A stretch of DNA of 16,263 nt from an uncultured Prevotellaceae bacterium (GCA_905210415.1 CAJLWM010000046.1:1-16263), one strand, 5' to 3'. Counted from the stretch's first letter, positions 1 through 7,289 are shown. Made by a program: numbers and translations. The notes: generated by a model from the letters alone, not told the origin.

Positions 1-600
1 TTCTCCTTAACGGAGCAAAAAAACGCCAAAATCAGCCAAAATAGTCTTGTTTTTACCCTATTGCTTAACCTAAAACTTTCAAATTGAAAGCTGACTTTAC
101 TTTTTCAGTGGCCTCGGCATGCCACGTCCGCACCCAAATGGTGATTATCGCATTTGTTACCAGCGCTTTATGCGGACACAGCATACTACATCCCTACCGG
201 CGAGCGTTTACCGACAGCACGGAAATTCCCATAAAATCTGCGCTTCTAAAATTCCGAAATCCATCCAAGCCCTATTGTCCGAATCTGGTTTAAGACAAGC
301 GGCTTCACCGCTCTGCTGGTGATATCCACCTGCACCCAAAATCAAAAAAAATAATCTGCGTGAAAAAACGCCATCCGCGTGGGCAACACCCATCGTCACC
401 AAATCCAAAAAATCTGTCCGATCTTCGGCATCGGCGTGAACTTCTTACCAACATAGATGCGACACCACCCGCCAGATCTGTATCCCCCAATGGCTGAATT
501 GAGGGGGGATGCACATTTCACCACCCCAACATAGCAATCTCAAAAAAACATCGTATATTTATAAAAGCATTACAATATATCCAAAAACAAGTTTTTCACA
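1..600. other. Decayed non-coding stretch with no supported gene
   Basis: I see no intact gene here on either strand. Open frames are short, overlap each other and resemble no family I know. A perfect 7-bp inverted repeat (CTTTCAA-A-TTGAAAG, 76-90) and a G/C-run hairpin (482-510, arms ATCCCCCAAT and ATTGAGGGGGGAT) are visible, neither with a run of T that would make it a terminator. A truncated dispersed-repeat copy lies at 233-288. Right after it, frame 1 (307-345) reads like the end of a lipoprotein signal peptide (TALLVISTC) before a stop at 352. The stretch is best read as eroded genic DNA. Confidence 0.5.
233..288 (+). repeat. Truncated copy of the dispersed MITE-like repeat
   Basis: This segment matches the right-hand end of the full copy at 2844-2900. 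It has the same order of landmarks: aaaatctgc, cttctaaaa, ccgaaat, caagccct (caagtcct in the full copy) and the terminal ccgaat-tgg. The central hairpin that precedes this part in the other two copies is missing upstream of 233, so the copy is truncated or decayed. It lies in the same orientation as the full copy. Confidence 0.65.
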
Positions 601-903
601 TGAAACACCTTTATACTGCCTTATTGCTTGCATCATGCAGCCTAATACCTCTCACCATACAGCGCGGTCAACCGACCTGTTGCCACAACCGCAACAAATC
701 ACCATCACTAAGAGCGGCGCTCCGTTCCACCTAAATCGCAACGTAAACATCATCGACCCTACGCAGTGCACCGCGCTCAGTCGCTTTTTCACCGACAAAG
801 GTTGCACTATCGCTACTGGCGCCAATTCACTTTCGTGATCACCGATGCTGACGGGCGCAATGCCTTAGACGTCATCATATATTCGCCCGACAAGAGAATG
901 TGA
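601..903 (+). pseudogene. Frameshifted N-terminal remnant of a probable GH20 beta-N-acetylhexosaminidase
   Basis: Three pieces of one protein can be read by switching frames. Frame 1 from ATG 601 gives a signal-peptide-like start (MKHLYTALLLASCSLIPL). Frame 2 from about 670 gives LLPQPQQITIT, then GAPFHLN and a run to a stop at 836. Frame 1 resumes near 823 with ITDADGRNALD and YSPDK, ending at a TGA at 901. The LLPQPQQ-GAPF pattern soon after a signal peptide is typical of the N-terminal non-catalytic domain (GH20b) of Bacteroidales hexosaminidases, which normally exceed 500 residues. The catalytic domain is absent: ridA begins 186 bp later. At least two frameshifts plus a large 3' deletion are needed. 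The GH20 assignment rests on a short motif and is moderate; that this is a broken gene is more certain. Confidence 0.5.
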
Positions 904-1003
904 AACGCCCAAAGATAAACAGACAAAACAAGCATATCGGACGAAAACACACCGCAGGATTGCCTCGCTTAAAGAAAAAATTGGAGCAAACTGCACATTC
1001 TAC

Positions 1004-1035
1004 GTTCGGTTTACACTATATTTGCATTATCTTTG
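1004..1035 (+). promoter_or_regulatory. Probable promoter of ridA-ilvA
   Basis: TATCTTTG at 1028-1035 fits the Bacteroidetes -7 element TAnnTTTG. A weak -33-like GTTCG lies about 20 bp upstream at 1004-1008. A second fitting octamer, TATATTTG, is at 1017-1024, so the exact start is unclear. Either would give a leader of roughly 50-65 nt before ridA. Confidence 0.5.
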
Positions 1036-1089
1036 TAATACCAACAACAAAAGAAACTAAACAGTATTAACTAATAATAGAAAAACGAT

Positions 1090-1467
1090 ATGAAAAAAGT
1101 AATCAGCACAACAAATGCTCCAGCAGCAATCGGTCCTTATAGCCAAGCAATCGAAGTGAACGGAATGCTCTTCATCTCTGGTCAAATTCCTATCGACCCA
1201 GCTACTGGCGAAATCGTGGAAGGCGGCATCACTGAGCAAACTACACAATCGTTTAAGAACATCAAGGCTATTCTCACCGAAGCAGGTTACACCTTCGACA
1301 ACGTGGTAAAGACTACTGTATTCCTTAGCGATATGGCTAATTTCGGTGCTATGAACGAAGTTTACGCAAAGAATTTCTCTGGCGACTTCCCTGCTCGTAG
1401 CGCTGTGGCTGTAAAGACACTCCCTAAGAACGTGCTCGTTGAGGTAGAAACTATCGCAGCAAAATAA
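1090..1467 (+). CDS. ridA: RidA family reactive enamine/imine deaminase
   Basis: This encodes 125 residues, the usual length for the Rid (YjgF/YER057c/UK114) family. Known family role: cytosolic trimers hydrolyse the reactive 2-aminoacrylate and 2-aminocrotonate/iminobutyrate released by PLP-dependent dehydratases, giving 2-keto acids and ammonia. Visible marks are the [12 protein letters not shown] segment (residues 9-20), [13 protein letters not shown] (28-40), the conserved Arg of PARSAVAV (Arg103, expected to bind the carboxylate of the substrate) and the C-terminal VEVETIA with Glu120. No signal peptide is present. The gene is 23 bp upstream of threonine ammonia-lyase, the enzyme that makes its substrate, so co-transcription and joint function are very likely. 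A TAnnTTTG promoter lies upstream. I see nothing abnormal in the sequence. Confidence 0.93.
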   Translation: MKKVISTTNAPAAIGPYSQAIEVNGMLFISGQIPIDPATGEIVEGGITEQTTQSFKNIKAILTEAGYTFDNVVKTTVFLSDMANFGAMNEVYAKNFSGDFPARSAVAVKTLPKNVLVEVETIAAK

Positions 1468-1490
1468 TCACCATATTATAGGCAATCACC

Positions 1491-2699
1491 ATGGAAAGAG
1501 AATTATCAATCAATGAGGTGTATCGCGCTTCACAGGTGCTGAAAAGCATCATCCGACACACCGACCTCATTGCTGCGCCTACAATTCGCAAAGACTGCGA
1601 TATTTTCATCAAGCCAGAGAACCTGCAAATCACCGGTTCGTTTAAGGTGCGTGGCGCAAGTTATATGATTTCGCAACTCAGCGACGACGAGAAAGCACGC
1701 GGCGTGATAGCTTGCTCGGCTGGCAACCATGCCCAAGGTGTGGCTTTGGCTGCTGCTAAATGCGGCATCAAGTCTATTATCTGCCTCCCTGCTGGCGCTC
1801 CTATCTCTAAGGTGGAAGCTACTCGCAGCTACGGCGCAGAGATTTGCCTCGTACCTGGCGTTTACGACGATGCCTACAATCGCGCTTTGCAGATTAAGGA
1901 GGAAAAAGGCATGACTTTCGTGCATCCATTCGACAACCCTCTTGTGATTGCCGGACAGGGCACAATCGCCCTTGAGATACTCAACGATATGCCAGAAACC
2001 GACTGCATCATCGTGCCTGTGGGCGGTGGTGGCCTTATCAGCGGTGTGGCTTATGCGGCTAAGCAACTCAATCCCGATATAAAAGTTTATGGCGTGCAAG
2101 CCGAAGGCGCTCCAAGCATGGTGCAAAGCCTTGAGCACGGCGCTATCGAACGACTCAGCTCAGTATCAACTATCGCCGACGGTATCGCGGTGAAAGAACC
2201 AGGTGAACACACATTTGAGTTCTGCCAAAAATACGTCGACAAAATCGTCACCGTGAGCGAAGACGAAATCTCTGCTGCAATCCTTCACCTGCTCGAGAAG
2301 CACAAACTCATTGCCGAAGGCGCTGGCGCTGTATCGGTGGCTGCTGCAATGTTTGGCAAATTGCCTATCGAAGGCAAGCGCACTGTGTGCATCGTGAGCG
2401 GTGGTAATATCGACGTCACTTTCTTGAGCCGTATCATCAACCGCGGCCTAATGAAGAGCGGTCGCCAATGCACTATGACCCTCGAATTGCCCGACAAACC
2501 TGGACAACTCAGCGAAGTCACTCGCATCATCGCTGCTCAAGGTGCTAATGTAATGTCGGTGTTGCACGAACGCAGCACTACCTCGGCAAACGTCAATTCC
2601 TGCATCCTGCATGTGGAAATGGAAACTCGCAACAACGAGCACATTTCCGAAATTCGCAAGGCTCTGCAAAACGAAGGCATCACCGTGAGAGAACAATAA
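1491..2699 (+). CDS. ilvA: Threonine ammonia-lyase (threonine dehydratase), single ACT domain form
   Basis: This 402-residue PLP enzyme deaminates L-threonine to 2-oxobutanoate, the entry to isoleucine synthesis. The fold-type II catalytic domain spans about residues 15-320: the PLP lysine is Lys52 in GSFKVRGA, SAGNHAQG is at 76-83, the phosphate-binding glycine loop GGGGLISG at 178-185, and SGGNID at 303-308. A single ACT domain follows at about 328-400 (begins MTLELPDKPGQLSEV). Family knowledge: about 400 residues with one ACT domain is the short form, distinct from the roughly 510-residue E. coli IlvA with two ACT-like repeats, and allosteric control may differ. No isoleucine-synthesis genes are in the window, so the biosynthetic or catabolic role cannot be settled. 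The pairing with ridA 23 bp upstream is functionally coherent. The downstream terminator is displaced by a repeat element. Confidence 0.93.
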   Translation: MERELSINEVYRASQVLKSIIRHTDLIAAPTIRKDCDIFIKPENLQITGSFKVRGASYMISQLSDDEKARGVIACSAGNHAQGVALAAAKCGIKSIICLPAGAPISKVEATRSYGAEICLVPGVYDDAYNRALQIKEEKGMTFVHPFDNPLVIAGQGTIALEILNDMPETDCIIVPVGGGGLISGVAYAAKQLNPDIKVYGVQAEGAPSMVQSLEHGAIERLSSVSTIADGIAVKEPGEHTFEFCQKYVDKIVTVSEDEISAAILHLLEKHKLIAEGAGAVSVAAAMFGKLPIEGKRTVCIVSGGNIDVTFLSRIINRGLMKSGRQCTMTLELPDKPGQLSEVTRIIAAQGANVMSVLHERSTTSANVNSCILHVEMETRNNEHISEIRKALQNEGITVREQ

Positions 2700-2716
2700 A
2701 CCCAAATTGGGATAAA

Positions 2717-2900
2717 CCCAAATCAGTCATTAGGACGTATATTTTGAAATTATTTCTACTACTTGAAGTCTTTCGGTTTTTATAAAGCATCTTTTGATTG
2801 TTTTTAATTCGCAATAGCTTGCTATTACTCGTTAAAAAGCAATCAAAATCTGCACTTCTAAAACTCCGAAATACATTCAAGTCCTAATAACCGAATTGGG
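2717..2900 (+). repeat. MITE-like dispersed repeat, full-length copy (184 bp)
   Basis: The ends form imperfect terminal inverted repeats: CCCAAATCAGTCATTAGGAC at 2717-2736 pairs with the reverse complement of 2881-2900 at 16 of 20 positions. Inside is a long interrupted hairpin at 2794-2846 (TTGATTG/CAATCAA, TTTTTAA/TTAAAAA, AATAGC/GCTATT arms). The right two thirds (2785-2900) match, with few differences, the reverse complement of 16148-16263, and the last part matches 233-288. There is no transposase. A short direct repeat (AATTGGGATAAA at 2705-2716 and 2894-2905) overlaps the edges and may be a target duplication or part of the end sequence. It lies in the ilvA 3' untranslated region. Confidence 0.7.
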
Positions 2901-2928
2901 ATAAAGGATATCACCTATGATAATTTCT

Positions 2929-2966
2929 ACGAAGGCGACCCCATCAGGCCGCCTTCGTTGTTTTTT
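2929..2966 (+). terminator. Rho-independent terminator, probably for ridA-ilvA
   Basis: Stem ACGAAGGCG (2929-2937) pairs with CGCCTTCGT (2950-2958), loop of 12 nt, followed by TG and six T (2961-2966). The T-run is on the + side only, so it terminates rightward transcription. It sits 230 bp past the ilvA stop, beyond the MITE-like repeat. Confidence 0.75.
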
Positions 2967-2973
2967 GTGAAAA

Positions 2974-3009
2974 CATAGAAAATAACACTGCGCCAGGGCG
3001 GGTGCAGTG
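2974..3009 (-). terminator. Possible terminator of the PerM-family gene
   Basis: Reading leftward, CACTGC (3009-3004) pairs with GCAGTG (2991-2986) around a G/C-rich loop, followed by TTATTTTC. It lies 38 bp past the stop of the leftward membrane-protein gene. The T-tract is imperfect. Confidence 0.5.
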
Positions 3010-3046
3010 CATATACATTTAGTGAGTTATTCGGAGTGATTGAATG

Positions 3047-4180
3047 CTATTCCTTATCGGCGTCTACTTCCGCATGGGTGTCGCTGCCGTCGGGCTGCTG
3101 CGACTCTATGCGATAGAGGTATTGCTTATAATACGACACCAACAAGGCTGTGAGCGGCAATGCGATAATCAAGCCCACAAAGCCAAGTAGCGAGCCCCAT
3201 ATCGACAACGACAGCAAGATAAACACCGGATTGATTGACATATTCTTGCCCATAATGCGTGGCGTGAGCACAAGGTCTTGTATGGCTTGCACCACACAAT
3301 ACACAATTGTGGTGTAGGCACACATCACCCAGAAATTACCACCACTCGCCACTGCATATACTAAGCACAAAAAGGCGGCTACCGGTATCGACGCCAACTG
3401 CAGATATGGCACCAAATTGAGGAATCCTATAAACATGCCAAACAGCAACGCCATCGGCAACCCGATGATAGTGAATCCTATTGAAAACAGCACACCCACG
3501 ATAAACGCGATGAGCGCTTGCGAACGGAAATAGGCGTTGGCACAACGCTTCACATCGTCAAAAACATTAAATACGCCTTTGCGATAGCGCTTTGGCACTG
3601 CCAATCGCATACCCTTGGCAATCTTATCGTAATCAATGAGAATGAATATCAGATATAGCACAGCCACAAGCCATGAGCAGATGCTGGCTATCACACTTGC
3701 CGTAGCGCCAAGCACACTCCATGTGCGCTGGAAAACACCGCTTATCACCTTCACCCACTGTTCTTTACTAAGTAGACCGGAGATACGGTCGGCATCGATA
3801 TTCTCCACTATAAAATCATGAAGCTCACGAGGCAGGAACCTCACGTCGAGACGCTTCTTGGTGTATTCGGTAAGCAGATTCACCATTCCGCTCACTTCAT
3901 CCACGATATACGGTAGCAGAAACCATAAGATGCCACCTATCACCACCGCCACCATCACAAGGGTGAATATTGCCGGTACGGCATAACCCTTGCATCGCAG
4001 CAGGCGCCTATTAAACTCCATCAGCGGGTGCAAAATATATGCTATCAAGCATGCAACGAAAAATGGCAGCAACACATTGCTAAGATAGTCTATCAGAAAC
4101 ACTGCGGTAGCCACACACACCACAGCGAAGAATATTCGCACCACTCTATCGAAATCATATTTGCGTCTTACCTCATTCAT
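3047..4180 (-). CDS. AI-2E family (PerM/UPF0118) membrane transporter-like protein
   Basis: This is a 377-residue integral inner-membrane protein of the AI-2E transporter family (PF01594), at the family's usual length. About eight hydrophobic segments are visible: residues 13-30, 33-52, 67-92, 160-182, 220-240, 241-280, 283-300 and 318-350. A soluble, charged stretch lies at about 95-150. Diagnostic C-terminal motifs are GLPMALLFG (240-248), LNLVPYL (254-260) and QDLVLTPRIMGKNMSINP (301-318). Members have been linked to autoinducer-2 export, Na+/H+ antiport or simple permease roles, so the substrate here is not predictable. The acidic C-terminal tail (about 358-377) is cytosolic-looking. It is monocistronic, convergent with ilvA and divergent from the small lipoprotein gene; a TAnnTTTG octamer lies about 80 bp upstream. 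Confidence 0.88.
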   Translation of the reverse strand: MNEVRRKYDFDRVVRIFFAVVCVATAVFLIDYLSNVLLPFFVACLIAYILHPLMEFNRRLLRCKGYAVPAIFTLVMVAVVIGGILWFLLPYIVDEVSGMVNLLTEYTKKRLDVRFLPRELHDFIVENIDADRISGLLSKEQWVKVISGVFQRTWSVLGATASVIASICSWLVAVLYLIFILIDYDKIAKGMRLAVPKRYRKGVFNVFDDVKRCANAYFRSQALIAFIVGVLFSIGFTIIGLPMALLFGMFIGFLNLVPYLQLASIPVAAFLCLVYAVASGGNFWVMCAYTTIVYCVVQAIQDLVLTPRIMGKNMSINPVFILLSLSIWGSLLGFVGLIIALPLTALLVSYYKQYLYRIESQQPDGSDTHAEVDADKE

Positions 4181-4257
4181 ATCTTTTCTGCTTTTTTATC
4201 ATTGCTCCCTCATCGTCGAAAAATGTGGCAATCATATTAATAATTGTTATCTAATGG

Positions 4258-4265
4258 CAAAAGTA
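4258..4265 (-). promoter_or_regulatory. Candidate -7 element for the PerM-family gene
   Basis: The minus strand reads TACTTTTG, a full match to TAnnTTTG, about 78 bp upstream of the start codon. TTG triplets lie farther upstream, but none is at the ideal 19-21 bp spacing, so only the -7 element is supported. Confidence 0.4.
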
Positions 4266-4300
4266 AGCATTTTTTTGGACAATTTTCTCACAACATTTAC

Positions 4301-4308
4301 TATATTTA
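4301..4308 (+). promoter_or_regulatory. Candidate -7 element for the small lipoprotein gene
   Basis: TATATTTA differs from TAnnTTTG at the last base. A TTTG at 4274-4277 lies 23 bp upstream, slightly long for the -33 element. The leader would be about 40 nt and A-rich. Confidence 0.3.
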
Positions 4309-4351
4309 CATTCACAAAAAAAAACGTTGCAAAACTATTAAAACATAAGAT

Positions 4352-4756
4352 ATGAAACGAACATTTAAATGCACAAAAATTCTATTGACCCTTGTGGTGG
4401 CACTAATCTCAATATCAGTATTCTCGTCGTGCTCCGACGAAAAGTTCGGTAGTTATTCCTATTCATTCGGATTCACCGATTCGTCGGTAAATGCAAGCAC
4501 TGCCGAGATGCAAGCCATCCTCGACCAATACCGCAAAGCCCTCTCTTTCACTGGCTACGAAACATCAATGGCTGGCACCGAAGAAGAGTGCAACAACAAG
4601 ATTCTCGCTGGCTGCGCACAAGCCGAAAAGATTGTTGACGAGATGAATCTCTCTGGCGGATACGAACTGCGTGTGGTGAACAATGCCACTTACAAGGAAA
4701 TCTATCGCCGCGGGTTCGGTAGCCTCAAAGGCAGCGGCGAAACCCCTAAAGAATAA
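4352..4756 (+). CDS. Small lipoprotein of unknown function
   Basis: I do not recognise this 134-residue protein. It begins with a lipoprotein signal peptide: basic MKRTFKCTK, a hydrophobic core at 10-24, and lipobox VFSSC with Cys27. SDEK follows the cysteine, the kind of acidic patch linked to surface export of Bacteroidetes lipoproteins. The mature part is about 108 residues. It has a low-complexity Ser/Tyr/Phe start (32-45) and then a mixed alpha/beta-looking body with helical stretches (STAEMQAILDQYRKAL and EEECNNKILAGCAQAEKIV). Two cysteines beyond Cys27 (Cys80 and Cys88) could pair. The tail is Gly/Lys rich. It is alone on its strand and followed by a strong bidirectional-looking hairpin. 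The start is fixed by the signal peptide; the lipoprotein call is firm, the function is open. Confidence 0.75.
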   Translation: MKRTFKCTKILLTLVVALISISVFSSCSDEKFGSYSYSFGFTDSSVNASTAEMQAILDQYRKALSFTGYETSMAGTEEECNNKILAGCAQAEKIVDEMNLSGGYELRVVNNATYKEIYRRGFGSLKGSGETPKE

Positions 4757-4789
4757 CACAAAAACCTAAACAATAAAACCCAAAATCGA

Positions 4790-4829
4790 ACAGTCCCGAT
4801 AGCACAATGGTGCTGCCGGGACTGTTTTA
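4790..4829. terminator. Strong hairpin terminator, probably shared by convergent genes
   Basis: ACAGTCCCG (4790-4798) pairs with CGGGACTGT (4817-4825), and inside it AGCAC (4801-4805) pairs with GTGCT (4810-4814) around the loop AATG. The stem is followed by TTTTAC on the + strand and by a moderately T-rich TTCGATTTTG on the - strand. It lies between the small lipoprotein stop (4756) and the end of the leftward operon (4868), so it can serve both. Confidence 0.8.
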
Positions 4830-4867
4830 CATTCATTTATTTATTCCGATTCAGTCATTCGGGATTA

Positions 4868-5668
4868 TTATTTGACTTCGGTTGACGGCTCTACACCTTC
4901 AAGGTCGTAAAATCTCACCCAGTCAATCTCCATCTCAACGGGCAATTGCTTAGGATCGGCCTTACCAACCCACGCGCCCTCAATCTGCATATCCACGAGC
5001 AAATAATACGGAGTGCCAAAAGGATACGGCCCCTTTTCGGTAGTGGCTATGCGAGGATAAGAAAACGACGTCTTACCATTAATCGAAAACACCAACGAGT
5101 CGGGCAAAATCTCCACAGCATAAGTGTTATACCCTTCGCGATCGATAGGCAACACAGAGCCATGAGGCGGTTCATTGTCTTTCTTCAGCACGAACGTATA
5201 ATAGGAATGCACGGTCTGATAAGCAATAGTGTCGTGATTGAGATGCTCCATAATGTCGAACTCGCCGCCATCAGGCCACTTCACATCTCCATCTGGCAAC
5301 ATCCATATAGCAGGCCAAGCGCCCTGTGCACAGCCAAGACGGGCACGCACCTCCACCTTGCCATATTTGATAGTGCGCTTATGCCTTGTATATAGTCCGC
5401 CAGTGACGTAGCGCGCAGTGTCAGCCTCCAAATTGGTGTTCACAGCCCCACGCAATATCAACTTCCCATCGCGCACGGCATACAGCGAGTCGGCAGGCGA
5501 CATATGACGATCCCAGTCAGAGGCGCTACGCTTGATTTTTGTCCACGAACAAGCGTCGAACGACGAGCCATTGAAGTCGTCCTGCCAAACAAGGCGATAC
5601 TTGTGTGGCGATGTGGCGAAAGCCAATGCGCATACAATCAGCGCTGTGAGTGTTGTAATAAATCTCAT
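4868..5668 (-). CDS. Secreted GH16 family glycoside hydrolase (laminarinase-like)
   Basis: This 266-residue protein has an N-terminal signal peptide (core about 4-18). Its only early cysteine, Cys13, follows Val and does not form a good lipobox, so it is probably periplasmic or released, not lipid-anchored. The GH16 domain covers about 24-257. The family signature ExDxxE is intact as GGEFDIMEH, giving nucleophile Glu136 and acid/base Glu141 with Asp138 between them. Other family marks are LVWQDDFNG (26-34), VTGGLYTRHK (88-97), KVEVRARL (104-111), WPAIWMLP (118-125) and the final EIDWVRFYD. Known GH16 activities include endo-beta-1,3- and mixed-linkage glucanases; the exact substrate cannot be read from sequence. 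It is the last gene of the seven-gene leftward operon, 9 bp after the PCMD lipoprotein gene. A 10-residue acidic tail follows the domain. Confidence 0.9.
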   Translation of the reverse strand: MRFITTLTALIVCALAFATSPHKYRLVWQDDFNGSSFDACSWTKIKRSASDWDRHMSPADSLYAVRDGKLILRGAVNTNLEADTARYVTGGLYTRHKRTIKYGKVEVRARLGCAQGAWPAIWMLPDGDVKWPDGGEFDIMEHLNHDTIAYQTVHSYYTFVLKKDNEPPHGSVLPIDREGYNTYAVEILPDSLVFSINGKTSFSYPRIATTEKGPYPFGTPYYLLVDMQIEGAWVGKADPKQLPVEMEIDWVRFYDLEGVEPSTEVK

Positions 5669-5677
5669 AACTTATGG

Positions 5678-7264
5678 TTAATAATCCCATTCCAATGAAA
5701 AATCATCTACCCATAGCGAAGTGCCATCACCTCCGGTGAAGTAATCGCCATACTTGCTCGCCGAGCACACTATGAGGATGTATTTTGGCTTTCGGTTGGT
5801 GGCGCGATATTCGAGCGTAATCTCAAAATCAGTCCACTTATCGATGTTCTTAGCCGTTTCCACAGTGCCGTAGGCTATCACATGGCTATCATTCTTATCA
5901 AACAATTGCCTGTTGTTAGGGTTGGTGCGTATCTCCAGAGGCTTATCCCAATCGGTGAGCGCCACATACACCACGCAAGTGTCGGGCTGACCCTTCAATT
6001 GTGTGTATTCGCTCGACGAATGCGAGATTGGTACAATGTTACACTTCCAATGGCCCTTCATCTTAGTAGGACGACCAGTAAACGGACGACCGAAATTCAA
6101 GATACCGTTGGTGCCATCGGTGCGAACATAATCGCCCGTAAACAAGTTGCCAGATGCCAACTTACCCACTACGCCGATACCAACAAACTTAGTGTCGAGT
6201 TGCGCCGAATATCCCTTGCCATTCCAAGTGTCGGTGCTCGGCACACTATTACTATTGCCAAGTGTTGTAGCGCCCTTGTTTCCTGTTCCCCAATATGGTG
6301 AGCTACCTTCGTCCCATGGGCAATATACCTTACCGTCGAGCCTCCAAGTGTCGAAATTCAAATTCGGGATGAGATATTCGCTATCGGTAGTAACGCTTGT
6401 AGCGCCGCCCTTCATTTCATCGCTCGTAGCGCGACATTCATATTCGGTGCTTGGTTTCAAACCGGTGATGCATGTGCTAAAAGACCCGCCATTATGCTTG
6501 ATTTGTGCTTGTGGCACCACCGTCCAGTCATCGTCGCCGGCTTTGCGATATTCAAATCCGTTAGTCTTTCCAGCCTCGGCAGAACCATACAGCCATATCA
6601 CACGGGTCCAAGCATCCACTTGGCTCAACTGCACATCTTGGTCGCTACGTTCCACAAATATAGTCCATTCGTCCACAAAGTTGTGGTATCTCACTTTCAC
6701 CTTCACTGGCGAAGAGAAATCTACAGTCGCACCATTCAAGTCGGGGGTCATAGTCGACACCTCAGCCGGACCGAGTTTCACCTCCGACACTTTCACTTTG
6801 GTTAAATCGGCGCTCTTAGGCACATAAGCCACTACGCGACGTGCCGGCACGTCGATAATCGAAGCGCCCACCTGCCCTGCAAGACTGAAATGGCGTTCGA
6901 TAGGCTGCTCTGCCATAATCTTCCACGTATAGTCTTGATAAAGCGAAATCACCACGCTGAAAGGGTCTTTGCTGAGATTTAGTCCGCTCTTGATATCGTC
7001 GGAGAGTGTAGCGCCCTCGGTGATGGTGTAATCCTTAATCATCACATTCTGCAGGTCGGCTTGCTCATCAAGCCGGATAGTGACCGTCTGCGACTTAGTG
7101 TCGATAATCGGTGCGCCCAACTGATGCTCCACGTCCATCGTGATAAATGCAGCCTGAATTACCGGATACGGAATGTCGTTTTTTAAGCATCCTGCAGCAA
7201 CCACTGCAAGTGCCACGCAAGCCACAGCCGAACAAATTTTATGTACGAATCTTCTCATCTTCAT
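5678..7264 (-). CDS. PCMD-domain surface lipoprotein with duplicated N-terminal beta domains
   Basis: The protein has 528 residues. Signal peptide and lipobox VVAAGC place the lipidated cysteine at Cys26. The following LKND is less acidic than in its operon partners. Residues 35-205 hold two related units, seen as LGAPIIDTKSQTV (49-61) and VGASIIDVPARRV (132-144), each continuing into a DL-x-x-V strand; they resemble the DUF5018-type beta domains of Bacteroidetes lipoproteins. About 208-295 is FN3-like (TCITGLKPSTEYECRATSD). About 298-528 is a PCMD domain (PF13201, putative carbohydrate metabolism domain), closely similar to the one encoded at 8920-11070: both share FVGIG..GK.A.GN.F.G.Y.RT.GT.G.L.FGRPF and the ending CSASKYGDYF-GG-GT. 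The gene starts 25 bp after the second barrel gene and is followed at 9 bp by GH16. Glycan binding is inferred, not shown. Confidence 0.85.
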   Translation of the reverse strand: MKMRRFVHKICSAVACVALAVVAAGCLKNDIPYPVIQAAFITMDVEHQLGAPIIDTKSQTVTIRLDEQADLQNVMIKDYTITEGATLSDDIKSGLNLSKDPFSVVISLYQDYTWKIMAEQPIERHFSLAGQVGASIIDVPARRVVAYVPKSADLTKVKVSEVKLGPAEVSTMTPDLNGATVDFSSPVKVKVRYHNFVDEWTIFVERSDQDVQLSQVDAWTRVIWLYGSAEAGKTNGFEYRKAGDDDWTVVPQAQIKHNGGSFSTCITGLKPSTEYECRATSDEMKGGATSVTTDSEYLIPNLNFDTWRLDGKVYCPWDEGSSPYWGTGNKGATTLGNSNSVPSTDTWNGKGYSAQLDTKFVGIGVVGKLASGNLFTGDYVRTDGTNGILNFGRPFTGRPTKMKGHWKCNIVPISHSSSEYTQLKGQPDTCVVYVALTDWDKPLEIRTNPNNRQLFDKNDSHVIAYGTVETAKNIDKWTDFEITLEYRATNRKPKYILIVCSASKYGDYFTGGDGTSLWVDDFSLEWDY

Positions 7265-7289
7265 ATTCTTCTATAGTGTGTAGCGCTTC

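Noticed and set aside
301..354. Frame reading TALLVISTCTQNQ, like the end of a lipoprotein signal peptide
   Set aside because: There is no start codon in a sensible place and a stop follows the cysteine within about ten codons. It may be a remnant but cannot be supported as a gene.
482..510. G/C-run hairpin as a terminator
   Set aside because: The arms pair well, but no T-run follows on either strand.
1530..2138. 202-codon open frame on the minus strand inside ilvA
   Set aside because: It is antisense to a well-supported enzyme gene, resembles no family, and follows from codon bias of the + strand gene.
4842..4862. Segment ccgattcagtcattcggg resembling the end of the dispersed repeat
   Set aside because: The similarity covers only about 15 bp and no internal part of the element follows, so chance is a fair explanation.
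6147..6827. 226-codon open frame on the + strand inside the third PCMD lipoprotein gene
   Set aside because: It is an antisense shadow with no signal, motif or spacing to support it.
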